Positions 1 through 3,868 of a stretch of 5,348 nt of DNA are shown piece after piece; position 1 is the first letter of the stretch; every line of letters starts with the position of its first letter. The notes under the pieces are model-generated. The model was given only the letters and a program-made list of their open reading frames with translations, did not search any database and had not been told where the DNA came from. The stretch comes from Clostridiales bacterium (GTDB taxonomy: Bacteria; Bacillota; Clostridia; Oscillospirales; Oscillospiraceae), in contig JAJQET010000331.1 in assembly GCA_021201515.1 (NCBI GenBank), forward strand, positions 1 through 5,348. Direction: 5' to 3'. Made by a program: the position numbers and the translations under genes.

Positions 1-5
1 GGCTC

Positions 6-35
6 AGGGGGGAGTTCGGGGCCTCACTCCCCCCT
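6..35. repeat. 10-bp perfect inverted repeat (hairpin)
   Basis: The arms AGGGGGGAGT (6-15) and ACTCCCCCCT (26-35) are perfectly complementary around a 10-base loop. The loop itself contains GGGGCC. No T-run follows on either strand, so this is not a typical intrinsic terminator. It could be part of a structured RNA cut by the window edge. Confidence 0.55.
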
Positions 36-154
36 AAGAACCCCTCTCCTATCCCACTGGGGCTTCGCGCTATCTAATCTGCACGTGGTCTATCCCGTCA
101 GAGACGATGTAACTTGTTACGCACCAAAGCTGCCGCCGATGGCGGCTGGGTACG

Positions 155-203
155 ATTGCCGCCCGTTCCACCCTGCCGAAGGCGGGCGGAACGTGGCGGC
201 AAT
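155..203. repeat. long interrupted inverted repeat, possible terminator
   Basis: The outer arms ATTGCCGCC (155-163) and GGCGGCAAT (195-203) pair. Inside them CGTTCC (164-169) pairs with GGAACG (188-193), CCC (171-173) with GGG (184-186), and GCC (175-177) with GGC (181-183), around a GAA loop. Only an A/C mismatch and two single-base bulges interrupt a stem of about 21 pairs. On the plus strand the T-rich stretch 203-216 follows, so it could terminate a transcript entering from the left. The stem is longer than most intrinsic terminators, so a small palindromic repeat element is an alternative. Confidence 0.45.
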
Positions 204-367
204 TTTGTTGTCTTTTGGTTGTGGACATCTGACTGTAAAGGCTACGTTATTCTTCTCAACGGATAGATTGCATCTTTAAGTTGACAACATTGGCAATGCG
301 GGGGGTGAGAGCGCCGAACATCCGGAGATAAAACATTACAAAACGTAATATAATCGGATATGTATAC

Positions 368-405
368 AAAAAGTTCAGCCGACCGCCTATGGCGGCCGGC
401 TGAAC
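368..405 (-). terminator. intrinsic terminator of the DUF362 gene
   Basis: The arms at 373-387 and 391-405 form a 15-bp stem with a single G-U wobble and a three-base loop (388-390). Read on the minus strand, the stem starts 7 bases after the TGA stop of the DUF362 gene and is followed directly by five T's (372-368). This is a textbook Rho-independent terminator, oriented for the minus-strand gene only. Confidence 0.9.
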
Positions 406-412
406 CGGCGGT

Positions 413-1276
413 TCAATCAATGCTGACCAGTTTATATTCCCGGCTGCCGAAGACCAGGGCTGCGGCGGCCTCTACGGTGTGGACGCCGTTGCGGCTCTCG
501 ATGCGCTCCAGCAGGTGATCCCGGCCGGGGTCGGTGGAGGCGTACACCAGGTCCAAACAGGCCTGGTCCAGGGCGATGGGGTCGGTGGAGGCCAGGGCGC
601 CGATGTCCGCCATGGCGGGGTCCTCCGCCACGGCGCAGCAGTCGCAGTCCACCGACATATTGCACATGGTGTTGATGAACAGGATGTTGCCGTCAAAGTG
701 CCGCACGATGGAGCAGGCGGCGTCCGCCATGGACTCCAGGAAGGAGTCATGGTCGGCGGTCCAGATCTCCTCCTCCACGCCGGCCCCGTGGATATAGGCC
801 TTGCCATGGGAGGAGGCGATGCCGATGGAGATGTTCTTCAGCGCCCCGCCGAAGCCGCCCATTGGGTGCCCCTTGAAGTGGGACAGCACCAGCATGGAGT
901 CATACTTCGCAAGATTCCTGCCCACATAGTTCTTTTGGATGCGTCTGCCGTTGGGGATGTCCAGGACGATTTCGCCGTCCTCGTCCATGATGTCTACCGG
1001 GGCGATGTCCGTCCAGCCGTGGAGCTTCATGGTCTCCCAGTGGGCCTGGGTGGTGTTGCGTTTGCCCTCATAGGCGGTGTTGCACTCCACAATGGTGCCC
1101 CCTACAAGGTCGATGATGGACTTGTAGAAGGCGGGGCGGATAAAGTTCTGGTTCCCCACCTCTCCGGAGTGGAGCTTGACGGCGATGTTCCCCGGCAGGG
1201 GATGGCCCAGGGCCTTGTACAGGTCGATGGTGCGCTGGGGCGTGATCTCTTTTGTGAAATAAACAGTTGACTGCAT
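413..1276 (-). CDS. DUF362 domain protein (short form without ferredoxin domain)
   Basis: This 287-residue protein belongs to the DUF362 family, annotated generically as possible Fe-S centre proteins; the reaction is unknown. Visible family marks are the N-terminal QSTVYFTKEITP segment, IAVKLHSGEVGN (31-42), the conserved block SHFKGHPMGGFGGALKN (132-148), a cysteine cluster CNMSVDCDCC (205-214) and TDPIALDQACLDLV (231-244). There is no CxxCxxCxxxC ferredoxin motif, signal peptide or membrane segment, so it is probably cytosolic. The frame stays open upstream to an ATG at 1369. I chose the ATG at 1276 because GGAGG (1288-1284) lies 7 bases before it, the promoter lies inside the longer version, and family resemblance begins at MQSTVYF. 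It is monocistronic, divergent from the two-component operon and closed by its own terminator. The family is clear, the function is not. Confidence 0.9.
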   Translation of the reverse strand: MQSTVYFTKEITPQRTIDLYKALGHPLPGNIAVKLHSGEVGNQNFIRPAFYKSIIDLVGGTIVECNTAYEGKRNTTQAHWETMKLHGWTDIAPVDIMDEDGEIVLDIPNGRRIQKNYVGRNLAKYDSMLVLSHFKGHPMGGFGGALKNISIGIASSHGKAYIHGAGVEEEIWTADHDSFLESMADAACSIVRHFDGNILFINTMCNMSVDCDCCAVAEDPAMADIGALASTDPIALDQACLDLVYASTDPGRDHLLERIESRNGVHTVEAAAALVFGSREYKLVSID

Positions 1277-1283
1277 ATGGTTA

Positions 1284-1288
1284 CCTCC
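1284..1288 (-). promoter_or_regulatory. ribosome binding site fixing the DUF362 start
   Basis: On the minus strand GGAGG is followed by 7 bases and then the ATG at 1276. The upstream in-frame ATG at 1369 has no comparable site, so this motif decides the start. Confidence 0.8.
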
Positions 1289-1327
1289 GTCTTCCCGCGG
1301 CGGCAGCGCCGCTGATTTCCTGCCTAC

Positions 1328-1357
1328 AGTATACCATAACCGGGCGACAGGCTGCAA
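1328..1357 (-). promoter_or_regulatory. probable sigma-A promoter of the DUF362 gene
   Basis: On the minus strand TTGCAG (1357-1352) and TATACT (1333-1328) are separated by 18 bases. The -10 matches the consensus at 5 of 6 positions and the -35 carries the TTG core. A start near 1321 would give a leader of about 45 bases ending in the GGAGG site. The -35 is weak, so the exact pairing is uncertain. Confidence 0.55.
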
Positions 1358-1377
1358 GCACTTTTCCACGGGGCGGA

Positions 1378-1425
1378 ACCGTTCCCCGCAGGGGAGCGGT
1401 GTGCGGAAAATCGGAAAAATTTTCC
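1378..1425. promoter_or_regulatory. two dyad-symmetry blocks between divergent promoters
   Basis: ACCGTTCCCC (1378-1387) pairs with GGGGAGCGGT (1391-1400) around GCA, with one wobble. GGAAAA (1413-1418) and TTTTCC (1420-1425) form a second near-perfect palindrome around one A. Both lie between the predicted -35 boxes at 1357 (minus) and 1444 (plus), so neither predicted transcript includes them. They are therefore better candidates for protein-binding sites or bent DNA than for RNA structure. No regulator can be named. Confidence 0.35.
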
Positions 1426-1443
1426 CTTTTTATCATTCTTCTC

Positions 1444-1472
1444 TTGCAATTTTGGCCATTCTTTTCTATAAT
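1444..1472 (+). promoter_or_regulatory. sigma-A promoter of the two-component operon
   Basis: TTGCAA (1444-1449) and a perfect TATAAT (1467-1472) are separated by exactly 17 bases. A start near 1479 gives a leader of about 35 bases before the regulator's TTG codon. The surrounding sequence is markedly AT-richer than the genes, as expected of a promoter. Confidence 0.8.
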
Positions 1473-1500
1473 TTTAAGCAGGGAGACTATCTGGACAGAA

Positions 1501-1516
1501 GGAAGGTAATCGCTTG
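1501..1516 (+). promoter_or_regulatory. ribosome site and TTG start of the response regulator
   Basis: GGAAGG (1501-1506) lies 7 bases before TTG (1514-1516). From this TTG the protein begins MIRIALVDDE, exactly where receiver domains normally begin, and no ATG or GTG sits in a suitable place. The non-AUG start and imperfect Shine-Dalgarno suggest modest translation. Confidence 0.7.
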
Positions 1517-2221
1517 ATTCGTATTGCATTGGTGGACGACGAGCTGGAGCAGCTGGAGCAGTTCCATCAGTACCTCGCGCAGTACCAGGAGGAACGTCAT
1601 GTGGAGATAGAGGCGGTGGACTTCCCCGACGGGGACGAATTTCTGGAGCGCTATCAAACCCCCTTTGACATTGTGCTGATGGACGTGCAGATGCGCTTTC
1701 TGGACGGCATGACCACGGCGGAGCGGCTGCGGAAAATGGACCCTGCGGTGATCATCATCTTCATCACCAATATGCCCCAGTATGCCATCCGGGGCTACGC
1801 GGTGGACGCGCTGGACTATGTCCTCAAGCCCCTGACCTATTTTGCCTTTGCCCAGCGGCTGGACCGCGCCCGTCAGCGGCTGAACAGGCGGGAGCGGCAC
1901 TATATCACCCTCCAGGTACGGGGCGGCGTGCAGAAGGTGGACGTGATGCAGATCTATTATGTGGAGAGCCAGAAGCACGACCTGCTGTTCCACACCTCCG
2001 GCGGGGTCTACACCACCCGGGGCACCATGAAGTCGGCGGAGACGCTGCTGGCGGACTACCCCTTTTACCGCTGCAACAAGTGCTACCTGGTGAATCTGGA
2101 GCACGTGGACAGCATCCGTGAAAACGAGGCCATGGTAGGCGACACGCCCCTGGTGGTCAGCCGTGGCCGCCGGAGCGACTTCATGACGGCCCTGGCCGCC
2201 TATGTGGGGAGCGCGATGTGA
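1514..2221 (+). CDS. LytTR-family response regulator (AgrA/LytR type)
   Basis: This 235-residue cytosolic protein is the DNA-binding half of a two-component system. The receiver domain (about 1-120) has the acidic pair D8-D9, phospho-acceptor D57 in FDIVLMDVQM, T85 in IIFITN, and K105 in DYVLKP. A LytTR DNA-binding domain (about 130-232) shows the YYVESQKHDLLFHT strand-turn, the RCNKCYLVNLEHVDSI segment (186-201) and a basic SRGRR near the end. Length and order are standard for the family, and all receiver key residues are present. It is the first gene of an operon with the GHKL kinase; its stop TGA overlaps the kinase's likely GTG by four bases (2218-2221), implying translational coupling. 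LytTR proteins bind pairs of short direct repeats; such a pair occurs at 3638-3667 before the glycosidase gene, the likely target (inference). Confidence 0.95.
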   Translation: MIRIALVDDELEQLEQFHQYLAQYQEERHVEIEAVDFPDGDEFLERYQTPFDIVLMDVQMRFLDGMTTAERLRKMDPAVIIIFITNMPQYAIRGYAVDALDYVLKPLTYFAFAQRLDRARQRLNRRERHYITLQVRGGVQKVDVMQIYYVESQKHDLLFHTSGGVYTTRGTMKSAETLLADYPFYRCNKCYLVNLEHVDSIRENEAMVGDTPLVVSRGRRSDFMTALAAYVGSAM

Positions 2222-2365
2222 CGATGGACATGGAAGTGGTGACGACCATAACCGACATCCCCCGGTGGTGTACCGCCCTGGCGGAGTGGCTGGCCTGCGT
2301 GGTCTATCTCAGCCAGTGCAGGACGAGCCTGACCAGAGGCCGGCGCTGGCTGCTGGCAGGGGGGG
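2218..2365 (+). other. displaced N-terminal part of the sensor kinase
   Basis: From GTG 2218 (or ATG 2224), in a different frame from the kinase body, 49 codons read smoothly as a kinase beginning. Examples are ITDIPRWCTALAEWLACVVYL, here given in two parts: ITDIPRWCTA (11-20) and LAEWLACVVYL (21-31), a first membrane helix, then a basic SLTRGRRW turn and the start of a second helix (WLLAGG). After the G-run (2359-2365) this frame turns into non-membrane, protein-unlike sequence and stops at 2484. Removing one G joins it to MLCLQVLFME and completes helix two, giving a 445-residue protein. GGGGAG (2206-2211) sits about 6 bases before the GTG. The split is either a real frameshift, a variable tract or a sequencing error. 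Confidence 0.75.
2359..2365 (+). repeat. seven-G homopolymer at the kinase frame break
   Basis: A run of seven G's lies exactly where the kinase coding frame changes. With six G's the upstream and downstream frames would be continuous. Runs of this kind are prone to replication slippage and to sequencing errors. Confidence 0.85.
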
Positions 2366-3556
2366 ATGCTCTGCCTCCAGGTTCTGTTTATGGAGCTGAC
2401 GGAGGTCGTGTTCCTGTGGCTGTGGGTGCCCTGTATGCTGGTGGCCATCGGGCTGATGATGCTGTTCATCTACCTGAGCTGTGACATCCGCCCCATTACG
2501 GCGGGGTATTACTGCGTCCGGGCCTTCCTGCTGGCGGAGCTGGCCGCCTCCCTGGCGTGGCAGCTGTACTGCTACAACGTCGGCAATCAGGAAGAGGTGC
2601 TGTCGCTGGAGATATTGTACACGGCGGTGGTCTACGGCGCGGTGTTCGGCCTGGTCTGGTATCTGGAGAAGTACTGGCTCACCGACAGCCATGACAACCA
2701 GATCACCTGGCGGGAGCTGCTTCCCGCCGTCATCATCGGCGGGGCGGTGTTCGCCGTCAGCAACCTGAGCTTTTACTACAGCAACAGCCCCTTCAGCAGC
2801 ACCGTGGTGTCGGACATTCACAGCATCCGCACCCTGGCGGACCTCAGCGGGGTGGCGCTGCTCTACGCCTTCCACATCCAGCGGGCCAGCCTCCGGGCCA
2901 GGTACGAGGTGGAGACGCTGAACACCCTCCTGCAGAGCCAGTACGCCCAGTACTGCCAGTCCAGGGAGAGCATTGAGCTGGTGAACCGGAAGTACCACGA
3001 CCTGAAGCATCAGATCGTCGTCCTCCGGCAGGAGCCGGACGCGGCCGCCCGCAGCGCCTACCTGGACCAGATGGAGGCGGACATCCGCAGCTACGAGGCC
3101 CAGAACAAGACGGGCAACGAAGCGCTGGACATCATCCTCACCGGCAAGACCCTCCAGTGCCAGGAGAACCATATCGCCATCACCTGCGTGGCCGACGGCC
3201 ACCTGCTGGACTTTATGGACACCATGGACATCTGCTCCATCTTCGGCAACGCCCTGGACAACGCCATCCAGTACGAGCAGACCTTGCCGGACTACGAGCG
3301 GCGGGCCATCCGCCTCTCCGTGTCCCAACAGAAGCAGTTCGTGCTGATCCACATCGCCAACTTCTTCGAGGGGACGCTGGACTTTGAGGACGGCATCCCC
3401 CAGACCACCAAGGGGGACCGGGCCTTCCACGGCTACGGGGTGAAGAGCATCCGGGCCGCCGCCGAGAAGTACCGTGGCTCCTGCTCCGTGGAGGTGGAGC
3501 AGAGCAGCTTCTGCCTGAAGCTGCTGATCCCCCTGCCCCAGAGGGCCAATTCATAA
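2366..3556 (+). CDS. GHKL-domain sensor histidine kinase (AgrC-like), 5' end frameshifted
   Basis: This is the membrane sensor paired with the upstream LytTR regulator. From ATG 2366 it has 396 residues. Hydrophobic segments lie at about 13-38, 46-69, 79-100, 118-138 and 155-171; two more are encoded upstream, suggesting seven in total. A coiled coil (about 175-207) leads to the phospho-acceptor motif YHDLKHQI (H211 likely). The GHKL ATPase domain follows, with N-box FGNALDNAIQ (293-302, N298) and a glycine box HGYGVKSI (355-362) after TTKGDRAF. The ATG at 2366 directly abuts the poly-G run, leaving no room for a ribosome site, so 2366 is only a formal start; the real gene probably begins at 2218. 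Without the upstream part it would lose helix one and part of helix two. No agrB- or agrD-like gene is nearby, so the ligand is unknown. Confidence 0.88.
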   Translation: MLCLQVLFMELTEVVFLWLWVPCMLVAIGLMMLFIYLSCDIRPITAGYYCVRAFLLAELAASLAWQLYCYNVGNQEEVLSLEILYTAVVYGAVFGLVWYLEKYWLTDSHDNQITWRELLPAVIIGGAVFAVSNLSFYYSNSPFSSTVVSDIHSIRTLADLSGVALLYAFHIQRASLRARYEVETLNTLLQSQYAQYCQSRESIELVNRKYHDLKHQIVVLRQEPDAAARSAYLDQMEADIRSYEAQNKTGNEALDIILTGKTLQCQENHIAITCVADGHLLDFMDTMDICSIFGNALDNAIQYEQTLPDYERRAIRLSVSQQKQFVLIHIANFFEGTLDFEDGIPQTTKGDRAFHGYGVKSIRAAAEKYRGSCSVEVEQSSFCLKLLIPLPQRANS

Positions 3557-3569
3557 ACTGTTCATTTTT

Positions 3570-3617
3570 GAGCGCCTGCTTTTGACGATTTCTACAAAAA
3601 GCGGGCACTCTTTTTTT
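3570..3617 (+). terminator. intrinsic terminator of the two-component operon
   Basis: Arms at 3570-3583 and 3597-3610 pair over 14 positions, with one C/A mismatch and one G-U wobble, around a 13-base loop. Seven T's (3611-3617) follow immediately. It starts 13 bases after the kinase stop codon TAA and separates the regulatory operon from the glycosidase gene, which therefore needs its own promoter. Confidence 0.9.
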
Positions 3618-3637
3618 GCATTATGCACAATATGCTT

Positions 3638-3667
3638 GCAGTTTGTGCCAAATATTTGCAAGTTGTG
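3638..3667 (+). promoter_or_regulatory. candidate LytTR operator: paired direct repeats
   Basis: GCAGTTTGT (3638-3646) and CAAGTTGTG (3659-3667) are separated by 12 bases, so their AGTT cores are 21 bp apart (two helical turns). Known LytTR (AgrA/ComE-class) operators are two imperfect 9-bp repeats with a GTT core spaced 12-13 bp, which this matches. Seen more broadly, 14-mers at 3636-3649 and 3656-3669 agree at 12 of 14 positions, and a further TTGCA at 3616 continues the 20-base phase. The site lies just upstream of the glycosidase promoter and right after the operon encoding a LytTR protein. Binding is inferred, not shown. Confidence 0.65.
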
Positions 3668-3695
3668 CCGCCTCGCCCATTTTCGAAAAACAACC

Positions 3696-3704
3696 TGCTA
3701 TAAT
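3696..3704 (+). promoter_or_regulatory. extended -10 promoter of the GH3 gene
   Basis: TGCTATAAT is a perfect -10 box (TATAAT, 3699-3704) with the TGn extension. At 16-18 bases upstream there is only CCCATT-like sequence, so no useful -35. A perfect -10 without a -35, 31 bases downstream of the paired repeats, is the pattern expected of an activator-dependent promoter. The transcript would start near 3711. Confidence 0.7.
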
Positions 3705-3710
3705 AGGAGC

Positions 3711-3850
3711 ACTAGCTGCGGGGGAAGGGAAGCACTCCGCGGCAAGTCACGGGCCGCAGGGAAGGGAAGCCCCTGCGGCCCCCACGGCAGACCCTGCCCC
3801 GCTGCCGCAGGGCCTGCCAACCCCTGGCGTTTTGGCGGCAGAATATATTA
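3711..3850 (+). promoter_or_regulatory. structured GC-rich 5' leader of the GH3 gene
   Basis: The untranslated leader can form hairpin A (3715-3721 with 3737-3743, 7 pairs, one wobble) and hairpin B (3751-3761 with 3771-3781, 11 perfect pairs). The loop of A begins with the 12-mer GGGAAGGGAAGC (3722-3733). The same 12-mer recurs at 3759-3770, where its last nine bases are the whole loop of B. The sequence GCCGCAGGG occurs twice (3753-3761 and 3804-3812), and both copies can pair with CCCTGCGGC (3771-3779), so hairpin B and an alternative fold exclude each other. A further stem, 3802-3808 with 3835-3841, would end just before the ribosome site. No T-run follows, so translation control or mRNA stability is likelier than attenuation. 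Open frames crossing this stretch look like chance. I recognise no riboswitch class. Confidence 0.5.
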
Positions 3851-3856
3851 AGGAGG
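3851..3856 (+). promoter_or_regulatory. ribosome binding site of the GH3 gene
   Basis: A perfect AGGAGG lies 12 bases before the ATG at 3869, slightly farther than usual. It sits in a short AT-rich window directly after the leader stem ending at 3841, so folding upstream could influence its access. Confidence 0.75.
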
Positions 3857-3868
3857 AAAATACACAAA

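Larger units (their letters stand above)
1..360. other. gene-free, structure-rich region
   Basis: I see no convincing gene here. An open frame from a GTG at 85 to 279 exists, but it runs straight through two large inverted repeats, has no ribosome site and no recognisable protein character. The stretch holds a 10-bp hairpin (6-35), a palindrome GTAACTTGTTAC (109-120), a GCCGCC-GAT-GGCGGC hairpin (132-146) and a long interrupted inverted repeat (155-203). It is followed by lower-GC sequence (about 200-370) with a perfect 8-bp palindrome TGTATACA at 361-368. It could be the tail of a structured RNA, the end of a mobile element or simply intergenic DNA with terminators. I cannot assign an RNA family. 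Confidence 0.5.

Noticed and set aside
135..200. A T-box-like AGGGTGGAAC on the minus strand within the inverted repeat
   Set aside because: The following bases do not match the rest of the antiterminator consensus, no stem I elements or T-run terminator were found, and it is explained by the hairpin arms.
85..279. A 64-codon open frame from a GTG
   Set aside because: It runs through two strong inverted repeats, has no ribosome site and does not resemble any protein I know.
281..354. TTGACA at 281 and TATAAT at 349 on the plus strand
   Set aside because: They are 62 bases apart, so they cannot form one promoter. Neither has a fitting partner, and the only downstream element is the minus-strand gene.
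479..1270. A 263-codon open frame on the plus strand opposite the DUF362 gene
   Set aside because: It is the antisense of a clear family member in GC-rich DNA, with composition (Gly/Val/His-rich) typical of shadow frames and no ribosome site.
1277..1369. An upstream ATG at 1369 extending the DUF362 protein by 31 residues
   Set aside because: The extension covers the likely promoter and ribosome site and lacks family resemblance; ATG 1276 has GGAGG at 7 bases.
2309..3430. A 373-codon open frame on the minus strand
   Set aside because: It is antisense to the kinase, is Val/Gly/His/Gln-rich with no domain character, and has no ribosome site or promoter.
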